Shown here: positions 7,877-16,052 of the stretch, piece after piece
Position numbering within the stretch: position 1 is the first letter of the stretch
Layout of the letters: every line of letters starts with the position of its first letter
From: an uncultured Collinsella sp.
Lineage (GTDB): Bacteria; Actinomycetota; Coriobacteriia; Coriobacteriales; Coriobacteriaceae
Assembly (NCBI GenBank): GCA_900757495.1
Contig: CAAENX010000021.1
Location: 1 to 64,000, forward strand
Length of the DNA stretch: 64,000 nucleotides
Direction of reading: 5' to 3'
Notes under the pieces: generated by a model
Database searches by the model: none
Seen by the model: the letters and a program-made list of their open reading frames with translations, nothing else
What the model was told of the DNA's origin: nothing
Made by a program: the position numbers and the translations under genes

Positions 7877-9214
7877 CTACTTCCCAAAGATCGCGCCGAA
7901 CAGGCCCTTGCGTTTGGGCTTTTCCTCTCGATAGCAACCCTCGGCTGCTGCTGCCACCTGCCGCGGCTGCTCGCCACCTCCGCGGCGTACAATCTGGTAT
8001 AGGAAGGGCGATTTAACGTATTTGACCTCGATGGGCGTGGCGTGCACGGTGCTTTCACTCGACAGCATCACGATGGGGTTGAGCGGTGCCACCACATGCG
8101 TCTCGCGTTTGTCGCTAAACACCACCGCGGCCGCGCGGCCCGTCTGGCCGTTCACGGCGATGCGCACCTGCTCGCCTTCGCAGCTGTCCGTCGCCGGACG
8201 ATCGACAAAGTAGATCGGCACCATCACCAGGCCGTCCTTATGCTTGCGGGCCTTGCGCGCCCAGGTTCGGATGCTCTTTTTATTGAGCCCCAGCACCGCC
8301 TCGGCATCGTTGCCGGCAATGTCGAGCGCCAGCTTATCAATGACCACCTGGTCCTTGGTAGACGCATCGACGGAAACGACGCGGAAGTCACCTTCCTGCA
8401 TAGCGGGATCGAACGGCCCCACCTTGCCAAAGTCCCACGGCTCCAAAATGCCCATAAGGCGAACATCCAGATAGTTTGCCCTGGGATACGCCCAGTCGAG
8501 CACCTCGTAGTACACCAAGGTCTCCTTGCTCAGGCCCTTGCCCGGGAAGGACGCCATCATGCGCAGGTCCGCCAGCGCCATGGGGAAATAGAAGAGCATC
8601 ATGTCATTTTGGATTGCGTCTTCCACGTCGTGCCCGGCAAAGACCTCCGGGTACTGGCGCACCAGCTGCAGCGCGTTGGCACGTGCCTGCTGCGGCGAGA
8701 TTTCACAGGGAATGCCCTGCTCAGGTACATACTCTGCACCAACGCCCATGGTCAGACGCTTGCTAAAGGTACCGGGCTTGAGCAGGTCGGCAACGCCGAT
8801 CTTATTGCCGCAGGACGGGCACTCAAACACGCGCTGGGTCGATGACCCCTCAAAGGACGCGCCGCAGAAGGGGCAAGGAATGCTCACGTGCGTGGCTTCT
8901 TGGAACTCCTGAGCCGTACCGCGGTCTTCCCACAGCAGATGCTCCAAAACCGACTGATTGCGCCAGTACGCATTGAAGAAATACCAGTCCGGGTCCTCCG
9001 GGCGTTCGAGCTGCGACACATGAGTGAGCTTAAGCAGCCCATCGACAACCGTCAGCGGCGTATGGCGAATGCCCAAGGCGCTCTTGGGCTCCCCCGCATC
9101 GGCCTGCCACGGAACGACCGTGCCGCAATAGGCGCACTCAAAGCTGCGTTTAGCCTGGTGTGAGTACATAGGGCCGCCGCAGTTTTGGCATTTAATGGCA
9201 AACATCTCGTCCAT
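7877..9214 (-). CDS. Double zinc-ribbon protein of unknown function
   Basis: 445 residues. The N-terminus holds a zinc ribbon (CQNCGG ... CAYCG, residues about 9-33). A second four-cysteine ribbon follows near residues 114-137 (CPFCGA ... CPSCGN). The rest is a soluble domain with no membrane segment and no motif I can name. It ends in a basic tail (REEKPKRKGLFGAIFGK). Similar proteins in databases are sometimes labelled helicase-like or primosomal, but no helicase motif is visible. It stands alone, with its own terminator, divergent from the CDF transporter gene. Zinc or nucleic-acid binding is possible but unproven. Confidence 0.75.
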   Translation of the reverse strand: MDEMFAIKCQNCGGPMYSHQAKRSFECAYCGTVVPWQADAGEPKSALGIRHTPLTVVDGLLKLTHVSQLERPEDPDWYFFNAYWRNQSVLEHLLWEDRGTAQEFQEATHVSIPCPFCGASFEGSSTQRVFECPSCGNKIGVADLLKPGTFSKRLTMGVGAEYVPEQGIPCEISPQQARANALQLVRQYPEVFAGHDVEDAIQNDMMLFYFPMALADLRMMASFPGKGLSKETLVYYEVLDWAYPRANYLDVRLMGILEPWDFGKVGPFDPAMQEGDFRVVSVDASTKDQVVIDKLALDIAGNDAEAVLGLNKKSIRTWARKARKHKDGLVMVPIYFVDRPATDSCEGEQVRIAVNGQTGRAAAVVFSDKRETHVVAPLNPIVMLSSESTVHATPIEVKYVKSPFLYQIVRRGGGEQPRQVAAAAEGCYREEKPKRKGLFGAIFGK

Positions 9215-9432
9215 GGATACGTCCTCCTTTGCACAGGGGCTGTCGACATTAAGTATGTCGGGCAGACAGGCACATGCCCATACCCATGTGGCCCAAAATG
9301 GAGCACCCGGTCGGACAAGAAGGGCCGTTCATTAGCTCCAGCAGACCATTGCTGCATTTTCTGAGCATCGGCGCACGGTACGCCCATGCGAGCTACACTA
9401 TCCCCTTAACCATGATTGTGAGGACGATCGCC

Positions 9433-10614
9433 ATGCTATTTGTAAATAGGCTGGTACATAAACTTGTTCCCGGCAGCGAGGGCGAGCCGGTCGATGCCGG
9501 CACCCGCACCAACGCGGGCTTTGCCGCAAGCCTCATCTGTATTGGCCTCAACATTGCCCTGTGCCTAGCCAAGGGCATCGCGGGCCTGCTCGCTGGCTCT
9601 GTCTCGCTCATCGCCGACGCCTTCAACAACCTCTCCGACGCCTCGAGCAACATCGTGAGTCTGCTCGGGTTCCGCCTTGCCAGCCGCCCGGCAGACGAAG
9701 GCCACCCCTATGGTCACGGCCGCTACGAGTACCTCGCCGGCTTGTTTGTCGCCGTCCTCGTTTGCGCTGTCGGCATCAACCTGATCCTGGAGTCGGTCAC
9801 CAAGATCATCAAGCCCTCCCCCACCGCCTACACGCTCGTTTCCCTTGCGGCACTGGCTACGTCCATGCTCGTCAAGCTCTGGATGGCCGCGTTCAACCGC
9901 ACGCTGGGCGACCGCATCGACTCAGAGACGCTCATTGCCACGGCACAGGACTCCAAAAACGATGTCATCACCTCGGGCTCGGTCTTGGCGGCGGCGCTTA
10001 TTTCGCAAGCGACAGGCTTTGACCTCGACGGCTGGGCGGGCCTGGGCGTTGGCATCTTCATTTGCATCAGCGGCATGGGCCTGGTGCGCGACGCCATCAG
10101 CCCGCTGTTGGGACAAGCGCCCGACCCCAAGCTCGTCCAGGAAATCCGCGACAGGATTATGTCGTACCCCCAGGTCTTGGGCACACACGACCTCATGGTG
10201 CACGACTACGGCCCCGGCCGTCAGTTTGCCAGCGCCCACGTGGAAATGCCCGGCGAGGGCGATGCCTTTGAGCACCACGAGATTCTGGACACCATCGAAC
10301 ACGACATCAAACATCAGATGGGCATCGGTATCACGCTGCACTGCGACCCCATCTCCACCACCGGCGACGACCTGCGCGGCTGGGTCAAGCGCGGCGTAGC
10401 GCAGATCGACCCCGCGCTTTCCATCCACGACCTTCACGAACACGATGGCTTTGTGTCATTTGACCTGGTGCGTCCCGACGACTTTGACATATCCGACGAG
10501 GAGCTGCTGGAGCTCGTCACGCGCATCGTGCACGAGCGCCGGCCCGATGCGTCATGCGTCGTCACGTTTGACTCGGGCTTTAGCTCGCCCGAGCGTCCGG
10601 CAGAGCAGCTGTAG
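9433..10614 (+). CDS. Cation diffusion facilitator (CDF) metal exporter
   Basis: About 393 residues from the ATG at 9433, chosen because GTGAGGA lies 8 nt before it; an upstream in-frame ATG at 9412 has no clear ribosome site. About six membrane segments span the first 220 residues. SLIADAFNNLSDASSNIVSLLG carries the Asp pair of the CDF metal site in helix 2, followed by the conserved HPYGHGRYEYLAG loop, and the second metal-site pair is in helix 5 (TAQDSKNDVITSG). The C-terminal half is cytosolic and is a CDF dimerisation domain with an extension. The family exports Zn, Mn, Fe or other divalent ions in exchange for protons; the ion cannot be told from sequence. Confidence 0.93.
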   Translation: MLFVNRLVHKLVPGSEGEPVDAGTRTNAGFAASLICIGLNIALCLAKGIAGLLAGSVSLIADAFNNLSDASSNIVSLLGFRLASRPADEGHPYGHGRYEYLAGLFVAVLVCAVGINLILESVTKIIKPSPTAYTLVSLAALATSMLVKLWMAAFNRTLGDRIDSETLIATAQDSKNDVITSGSVLAAALISQATGFDLDGWAGLGVGIFICISGMGLVRDAISPLLGQAPDPKLVQEIRDRIMSYPQVLGTHDLMVHDYGPGRQFASAHVEMPGEGDAFEHHEILDTIEHDIKHQMGIGITLHCDPISTTGDDLRGWVKRGVAQIDPALSIHDLHEHDGFVSFDLVRPDDFDISDEELLELVTRIVHERRPDASCVVTFDSGFSSPERPAEQL

Positions 10615-10632
10615 CCCCGCTCCGCTCGGCCG

Positions 10633-11616
10633 CTAGTTTCCCTGTGCGCCCAAAATGCCGTTTTGTAGGGCGTTCCAGGCATCTGTCGCCATGTCTCCCA
10701 AGTTCTGCGCGGTATCGCCCAGGTTTTGTGTCGTATCGCCCAGCTCTTGCGCCTTGTCTCCCAATTCCTGCGCCTTGTTGCTCAGGTCCTCCAGCATGTT
10801 GGAGCTCGAGCTGTCGGTGCCGCTTTGGCCGTCGGACGAGTTGCTCGAGCTGTTCTTATGCGTAAGTTGAATTTCGAGGTTGCCGTTGTCGTTATAGTAG
10901 GCAGAAGTAACGACCCAGTTGGCATCGACGACGGGCGTTGAGCCATCATCAGTCAGGACCACGGCATTCGAAAGATCGGCGCCGCGCGACTTGAGAATCT
11001 TTTTGGCGTTGGACCAGTACTGTCCCGGGATATCGCCCAGCTCTACTGCACCAGCCTGGGCGACCTCTGTCTGCTCGGCCGTCGTGCTGGTTGTAGCACC
11101 TCGCTTGTTGAGCATGCCCGACACGATGGCAAACACAACCGACAGCGCAAAAAAGATCGCCAGCACAATAAGGATCTTCTTGATCACACTCGACGAACGC
11201 GACGGCGCCTTTTCCTCGTCCTCACCATACTGCGGAATCGATTTGGGATACTCGCGATAAGGCTGGCGCGCATACGGATCGCGCGACTCATAACGAGGCT
11301 GGGTCTGTGCCGTGCGCGGCATATACGTCGTCTGCTGAGGCTGCGGAATGGGATTTTGCGGCAGGTTGTTATAAGTGCCTGCCGCCGCATTGCCATACGG
11401 GTCCGGCGTCGCATTGCCATACGGGTCCTGCGGTGCATAATCAAACGGATCCCGCGGTGTATCGCCATAGCCCATAACTCGTGTGGGTTCGGCGGACGCC
11501 TGCGTCGTATCGGGAGCAGCGTAGCCGGGATTCGGCACGACGCGGGTCTCATCGGCGCCATTGCCCGTCCGCGGGGAGCCATATCCGCCCATCACGGTCG
11601 TCTTGTCCTGGTCCAT
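10633..11616 (-). CDS. Membrane-anchored protein with Pro/Tyr-rich cytoplasmic region
   Basis: About 327 residues from the ATG at 11616 (MDQDKTTV), which has AAGGAA seven bases upstream. Residues 1-150 are low-complexity and rich in Pro, Tyr, Gln and Gly, with DPYGNA-type repeats. One membrane helix follows (KKILIVLAIFFALSVVFAIV). The outer part has a compact domain (YWSNAKKILKSRGADLSN ... NWVVTSAYY) that loosely resembles a PASTA-like fold, then a Ser-rich linker and four near-repeats of LGDKAQ/LGDTTQNLGDTAQNL. A cell-envelope or division-related role is possible but not shown. It converges with the CDF gene with only 18 bp between stops. Confidence 0.8.
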   Translation of the reverse strand: MDQDKTTVMGGYGSPRTGNGADETRVVPNPGYAAPDTTQASAEPTRVMGYGDTPRDPFDYAPQDPYGNATPDPYGNAAAGTYNNLPQNPIPQPQQTTYMPRTAQTQPRYESRDPYARQPYREYPKSIPQYGEDEEKAPSRSSSVIKKILIVLAIFFALSVVFAIVSGMLNKRGATTSTTAEQTEVAQAGAVELGDIPGQYWSNAKKILKSRGADLSNAVVLTDDGSTPVVDANWVVTSAYYNDNGNLEIQLTHKNSSSNSSDGQSGTDSSSSNMLEDLSNKAQELGDKAQELGDTTQNLGDTAQNLGDMATDAWNALQNGILGAQGN

Positions 11617-11731
11617 GCAACGTTTCCTTTCCGTCGCCTGCAAGCATCAAGTTATCCATGCATTCTACCCGCGCAAAAGCCTATGATGGGCAAAGGCCGT
11701 CGGTATCTACAAGACAAGCGCGCCTAGAACC

Positions 11732-11765
11732 AAAAGCCCCGCTGTGCTGTGGGGCACGGCGGGGC
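11732..11765 (-). terminator. Terminator of fhs
   Basis: GC-rich hairpin: GCCCCGCTGTGC (11736-11747) pairs with GCACGGCGGGGC (11754-11765) at 11 of 12 positions. On the minus strand it is followed by CTTTTGG, a weak T run. It is 26 bp downstream of the fhs stop. Confidence 0.7.
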
Positions 11766-11790
11766 GAACTAGCAGCTATGGACAGCAGGC

Positions 11791-13458
11791 TTAGAACAGG
11801 CCGGTGATGTTGCCGTCGTTATCGACGTCGATGTTCTCGGCCGCGGGAACCTTGGGCAGGCCCGGCATGGTCAGAACGCTGCCGGTCAGTGCGACCACAA
11901 AGTGGGCGCCGGCGGAAACCTTGAGCTCACGCACGGTGATGCGGAAGCCCTCGGGAGCGCCCAGAGCCTTGGCGTTATCGCTAAAGCTGTACTGGGTCTT
12001 GGCGACGCACACCGGCAGGTTGCCAAAGCCGTTCTCGCGCAGCTCGGCGAGCTGGCGCTTGGCAGCCGGCGTAAAGTCGATGCCATCGGCGCGGTAAACC
12101 TTGGTGGCAACGGCCTCCAGAGCATCGGCGACATCGGCGCCGTCTTCGTAGGCAAACTTGAGCTCGCTCGGCTGCTCGATCAGACGCATGACCTCGTCGG
12201 CCAGGTCGAGCGCGCCCTCGCCGCCCTTGGCCCAGACCTCGGAAAGCTTAACGTTAACGCCGAGCTTCTGGCACTCGGACTCGATGAGCGCAAGCTCGGC
12301 CTCGGTGTCCGTCGGGAAGCGGTTGATGGCGACCACGCAGGGCAGACCGTAGACGTTCTGAATGTTGTCGACGTGGCGCAGCAGGTTGGGCATGCCGGCC
12401 TTGAGGGCCTCGAGGTTCTCCTCGTTGAGGTCGGCCTTGGCAACGCCGCCGTTGTACTTAAGCGCACGGGCGGTGGCGACAATCACGACGGCGCTGGGGC
12501 GAACGCCCGTCATGCGGCACTTGATGTCGAGGAACTTCTCGGCACCCAGGTCAGCGCCGAAGCCGGCCTCGGTAATGGCGACATCGCCAAAGCGCATAGC
12601 CATGCGCGTAGCCATGATGGAGTTGCAGCCGTGGGCGATGTTGGCGAAGGGGCCGCCGTGGACAAACGCGGGTGTACCCTCGAGCGTCTGCACCAGGTTG
12701 GGCTTGAGCGCGTCCTTAAGCAGCGCGGCCATGGCGCCCTGGGCCTTGAGGTCGCGGGCGCGGACGGGCTCGCCGGCATAGCTGTAGCCGACGACGATCT
12801 CGCCCAAGCGCTCCTTGAGATCGTTGATGCTCGTGGACAGGCACAAGATCGCCATGACCTCGGAGGCAACAGTGATGTCGAAGCCGTCCTCGCGCGGCAC
12901 ACCCTGGGCCTTGCCGCCAATGCCGTCGATAACGTGGCGCAGCTGGCGGTCGTTCATGTCGACAACGCGCTTCCAGGTGATGCGCTTAACGTCAATACCG
13001 AGTCGGTTGCCTTGCTGAATATGGTTGTCGAGCATGGCGGCCAGCAGGTTATTGGCAGCACCGATAGCGTGGAAGTCGCCGGTAAAGTGCAGGTTGATGT
13101 CCTCCATGGGGATGACCTGCGCCCAGCCGCCGCCGGCGGCGCCGCCCTTCACGCCAAACACGGGGCCGAGCGAAGGCTCACGCAGGGCCACGGCGCTCTT
13201 GACGCCGCGACGGCGCAGGCCATCGGCCAGGCCGATGGTCGTGGTGGTCTTGCCCTCTCCTGCGGGCGTGGGATTGATAGCGGTCACGAGGACAAGCTTG
13301 GCCTGGTGATCAGTTGGCTCGTTGAGCAGGGAATAGTCGACCTTTGCCTTGTCAAAGCCGTACGGAATCAGATGCTTAACGTCGACGCCGGCGTTCTTGG
13401 CCACCTCGGTAATAGGCAGCGGCGTGACAGAACGTGCGATTTCGATGTCAGTAGGCAT
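11791..13458 (-). CDS. fhs: Formate--tetrahydrofolate ligase
   Basis: 555 residues, the usual length. The enzyme joins formate to tetrahydrofolate using ATP, giving 10-formyl-THF for purine synthesis, formyl-Met-tRNA and C1 metabolism. The ATP loop is TPAGEGKTTTTIGLADGL near residues 65-80. Other family landmarks are GGAAGGGWAQVIPMEDINLHFTGD and the DMNDRQLRHV segment. The start at 13458 (MPTDIEIARSVTPL) is preceded by AAAGGA with 7 nt spacing, and an upstream extension in the same frame lacks family similarity. It sits alone between ruvB and its own terminator. Confidence 0.98.
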   Translation of the reverse strand: MPTDIEIARSVTPLPITEVAKNAGVDVKHLIPYGFDKAKVDYSLLNEPTDHQAKLVLVTAINPTPAGEGKTTTTIGLADGLRRRGVKSAVALREPSLGPVFGVKGGAAGGGWAQVIPMEDINLHFTGDFHAIGAANNLLAAMLDNHIQQGNRLGIDVKRITWKRVVDMNDRQLRHVIDGIGGKAQGVPREDGFDITVASEVMAILCLSTSINDLKERLGEIVVGYSYAGEPVRARDLKAQGAMAALLKDALKPNLVQTLEGTPAFVHGGPFANIAHGCNSIMATRMAMRFGDVAITEAGFGADLGAEKFLDIKCRMTGVRPSAVVIVATARALKYNGGVAKADLNEENLEALKAGMPNLLRHVDNIQNVYGLPCVVAINRFPTDTEAELALIESECQKLGVNVKLSEVWAKGGEGALDLADEVMRLIEQPSELKFAYEDGADVADALEAVATKVYRADGIDFTPAAKRQLAELRENGFGNLPVCVAKTQYSFSDNAKALGAPEGFRITVRELKVSAGAHFVVALTGSVLTMPGLPKVPAAENIDVDNDGNITGLF

Positions 13459-13602
13459 GGGCGGTCCTTTCGTTACCGAATGAGAAAAAGACCAATCCAG
13501 CATAGCACGCGCGCGCAATAGTAAAGCACCCGTAACCGACAAACGGCGATATGTTTACCCAATGTCCAGCGATAGCCTAACAGCCCGCCAAAACAAAGCG
13601 CC

Positions 13603-14670
13603 CTAAACGGTAGGTTCAATCCCCAAGTGTTCAAAGGTGCGCAAGGTTGCCTGACGGCCCTGGGGCGTGCGGATCATCAAGCCGCACTGCAGCAGATAGG
13701 GCTCATAGACATCCTCGAGCGTACCCGGGTCCTCGCCCACCGCGCTGGCAAGGGTCGTCAGGCCCACGGCACGGCCGGAGAACGTCTTGGCAAGCGTCTC
13801 CAAGATGCGAATGTCCATCCAGTCCAGACCAAGCTCGTCAATCTCGAAGAACTCGAGCGCCTGACGGCAGATATCAAGCTCAATAGGACCGTTACCGCGC
13901 ACCTGCGCATAGTCGCGCACACGCTTGAGCAGACGGTTGGCCAAGCGCGGCGTGCCACGCGAGCGCGAGCCGATCTCAAGTGCGCTGGGATGGTCGATCG
14001 TCACACCCAGGATGGTCGCCGAACGCGTCACGATCTGAGCGAGTTCCTCGACCGTGTAGTAGTCCAGGCGATACGAAATGCCAAAGCGGTCGCGCAGCGG
14101 GCCGGTCAGCATACCCGAGCGGGTCGTTGCCGCCACCAGCGTAAACTTGGGGATATCCAGGCGAATCGAACGTGCGGCCGGGCCTTTACCGATCACGATA
14201 TCGAGCGCAAAGTCCTCCATAGCGGGATACAGGACTTCCTCGACCGAACGGTTAAGACGGTGAATCTCGTCGATAAACAGCACATCACCCGGCTGCAGGT
14301 TGGTAAGGATAGCCGCCAGGTCGCCGGTACGCGCGATGGCCGGGCCGCTCGTCGTCTTGATCTGAGCGCCCAGCTCGTTGGCGATAACCGTGGCCAGCGT
14401 GGTCTTGCCCAGACCCGGAGGGCCCGAGAAGATCACGTGGTCGAGCGTCTCGCCACGGCTCTGCGCCGCCTCGATCAGCACGCGAAGGCTCTGCTTGATA
14501 TGCTCCTGGCCGCAGTAGTCGTCCAGGCGCTGGGGACGCAGGGTACGGTCGACATCGAGGTCTTCGGGCGTTAGTTCCGAGCCCACCATGCGCTCACCGT
14601 GCGCCATGGATGCCGCCGGCGAGTTGCCGGGCGTCGCCCACAGGTCCTGAGAGTCATCGGCTTCCCACAT
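13603..14670 (-). CDS. ruvB: Holliday junction branch-migration ATPase RuvB
   Basis: 355 residues. AAA+ motor that drives branch migration of Holliday junctions with RuvA. Walker A is GPPGLGKTTLA, Walker B is LFIDEIHRLN, sensor 1 lies in TLVAATTRSGML, and the C-terminal winged helix contains RTPQGRQAT. The start ATG overlaps the ruvA stop (TGATG), so translation is probably coupled. A GTG one codon upstream is an alternative. Last gene of the ruvCAB unit. Confidence 0.99.
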   Translation of the reverse strand: MWEADDSQDLWATPGNSPAASMAHGERMVGSELTPEDLDVDRTLRPQRLDDYCGQEHIKQSLRVLIEAAQSRGETLDHVIFSGPPGLGKTTLATVIANELGAQIKTTSGPAIARTGDLAAILTNLQPGDVLFIDEIHRLNRSVEEVLYPAMEDFALDIVIGKGPAARSIRLDIPKFTLVAATTRSGMLTGPLRDRFGISYRLDYYTVEELAQIVTRSATILGVTIDHPSALEIGSRSRGTPRLANRLLKRVRDYAQVRGNGPIELDICRQALEFFEIDELGLDWMDIRILETLAKTFSGRAVGLTTLASAVGEDPGTLEDVYEPYLLQCGLMIRTPQGRQATLRTFEHLGIEPTV

Positions 14671-15290
14671 CACGCATCCATTCCGAGTCGCTTAAGCGCC
14701 GCGCCGAGCAGATCCTCGACACGCATATCCTGCCCATCATACCCGCTCAGGGCAACCTCGGTCTCCTGCGGGCTAAAGCCCATGGAGAGGAGCGCCGCGC
14801 GGGCGTCATCGATGGCCGAGGGAGCGGCGGCGGGAACCGGCATCGCAACCTGACCGGGGATTACGTCGACCGGAACAAAGCCCTTGTCCTTGGCAAAGGT
14901 ACTCTTGAGCTCCAGGATCAGACGCTGCGCGGTCTTTTTGCCCACACCGGGCACCTTGGCCATGCCCTTGTCGTCCTCGGCCATCACCAGGGAATACAGC
15001 TGTCCCACGGTATAGGTGGAAAGCACGGCAAGTGCCAGTCGCGGACCGACACCCGACACGGACACGAGCCGATCGAACATCGTGCGCTCGTCCTTGGAGG
15101 CAAAACCAAAGAGCGTCATGGCGTCCTCGCGCACCTGCATACGGGTATAGAGGCGAACCTCGCCGCCGGGTGTAGGCAGCGTGGCGGCAGTGCTGCCCGA
15201 GATGCCGAGCTCAAAGCCAACGCCCGATACATCGACAACGGCCGAGCTCATCGTGGCCTCGACAAGCGTTCCATGGAGCTGGGAGATCAT
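14670..15290 (-). CDS. ruvA: Holliday junction DNA-binding protein RuvA
   Basis: 206 residues. N-terminal OB fold (MISQLHGTLVEATMSSAVVDVSGVGFEL), two helix-hairpin-helix motifs (VSGVGPRLALAVLS and VPGVGKKTAQRLILELK), a flexible linker rich in Pro/Ala, and the C-terminal RuvB-binding three-helix domain. RuvA tetramers hold the four-way junction square-planar for RuvB. It overlaps both neighbours by one to a few bases. Confidence 0.98.
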   Translation of the reverse strand: MISQLHGTLVEATMSSAVVDVSGVGFELGISGSTAATLPTPGGEVRLYTRMQVREDAMTLFGFASKDERTMFDRLVSVSGVGPRLALAVLSTYTVGQLYSLVMAEDDKGMAKVPGVGKKTAQRLILELKSTFAKDKGFVPVDVIPGQVAMPVPAAAPSAIDDARAALLSMGFSPQETEVALSGYDGQDMRVEDLLGAALKRLGMDA

Positions 15291-15811
15291 CAGTATCCGG
15301 TTCCTCTCTGTTGATAGAACTCGCCGCCGGTAAGCGCCCGGGTGCGGCTGAGGTTAACGTGACAGATGGCGCAGGCCAGCGCATCGGCGGCATGGTCTGG
15401 GTGAGGGTCGTGATCGAGCTGCGTGAGCGTGCGCACCATGTAGGCAACCTGCCGTTTATCTGCGGCACCGGTGCCCACCACGGCCTGCTTGATCTGCATG
15501 GGCGTGTATTCGCCAATCTCGAGCGCGCATTCCGAAAGCGCCACGAGCGCGGCACCGCGGGCATGCGCCGTAGGGATGGCCGAGCGAACGTTAGCGCCAA
15601 AGTAGATGCTCTCGATAGCAGCAGTATCGGGTCGATAACGTTCCACGACACCCTTGAGGTCGCGGGCGATATGCGACAGGCGCACCGCGAGCGGACTGCC
15701 CGCGCTGGTCTCGATACAACCGTAGGCACGGCAGCGAACCTCGCCGCGCCGCTCCTCGATAATCCCCCAACCCGTATGGGCCAAACCAGGGTCGATACCC
15801 AAGATAACCAA
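15290..15811 (-). CDS. ruvC: Holliday junction resolvase RuvC
   Basis: 173 residues if read from the TTG at 15811, chosen because GGGGAGG ends five bases upstream and because the family begins right at VILGIDPGLAHTGWG. An upstream ATG at 15832 would add seven odd residues. RNase H-like fold with catalytic acidic residues: Asp in LGIDPG, Glu in IESIYFG, and Asp residues in DHDPHPDHAADALA. It cuts Holliday junctions symmetrically. First gene of ruvCAB, directly downstream of a LexA-type box, which fits SOS induction. Confidence 0.97.
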   Translation of the reverse strand: MVILGIDPGLAHTGWGIIEERRGEVRCRAYGCIETSAGSPLAVRLSHIARDLKGVVERYRPDTAAIESIYFGANVRSAIPTAHARGAALVALSECALEIGEYTPMQIKQAVVGTGAADKRQVAYMVRTLTQLDHDPHPDHAADALACAICHVNLSRTRALTGGEFYQQRGTGY

Positions 15812-15866
15812 GCCAACCTCCCCTCGCCACAAGCACAGCGCAAGGCAAGGCCCCGCGCATCATTCT

Positions 15867-15886
15867 CGAACGTCTGTTCTAGAATA
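15867..15886 (-). promoter_or_regulatory. LexA (SOS) box and -10 of ruvCAB promoter
   Basis: GAAC-GTCT-GTTC at 15868-15879 is an exact match to the Gram-positive/actinobacterial LexA box GAAC-N4-GTTC. It directly abuts a minus-strand TATTCT (15886-15881) that can serve as -10; CTGACG about 19 bp further upstream is a weak -35. The box lies about 57 bp upstream of the ruvC start and would cover the transcription start. Family knowledge: LexA bound here blocks transcription until RecA triggers its self-cleavage. Confidence 0.75.
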
Positions 15887-15946
15887 ACACAACGCCAGCC
15901 CCATACGTCAGCCGAGATTGAATGTAGGTTGAGCATACGCAAGCGA

Positions 15947-16044
15947 GCGCCCGCCAGAGCGAGCAAGGTGCCTTGAAAGAGGAGGGCATTGACCTGGCGG
16001 TCATGCCCGACGATTGAAAGGCAGATTGCCGCTCTGGCGGGCGC
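15947..16044. repeat. 98-bp structured inverted-repeat element
   Basis: Perfect 15-bp arms GCGCCCGCCAGAGCG (15947-15961) and CGCTCTGGCGGGCGC (16030-16044) enclose 68 bp. That interior itself contains a strong hairpin (GGGCA-T-TGACC-TGGC-GGTCA-TGCCC, 15984-16008) and smaller ones (CAAGG-TG-CCTTG near 15964-15975 and GGCA-GAT-TGCC near 16020-16030). It lies between the ruvC promoter and the stop codon of the NAD-synthetase-like gene. It may be a repetitive extragenic element or a structured RNA; a plain terminator is less likely because no T run follows. Confidence 0.65.
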
Positions 16045-16052
16045 GCAGCGGC

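Noticed and set aside
11902..13521. 539-codon plus-strand frame opposite fhs
   Set aside because: Antisense shadow in GC-rich DNA; fhs on the other strand is unmistakable and the frame has no family-like content.
13610..13640. tRNA-like GGTTCAATCCC near the ruvB end
   Set aside because: No cloverleaf around it and it lies inside coding sequence; no tRNA or rRNA gene was found in the window.
15211..15966. 251-codon minus-strand frame overlapping ruvC and ruvA
   Set aside because: Out of frame with well-supported ruvC; begins in the inverted-repeat element.
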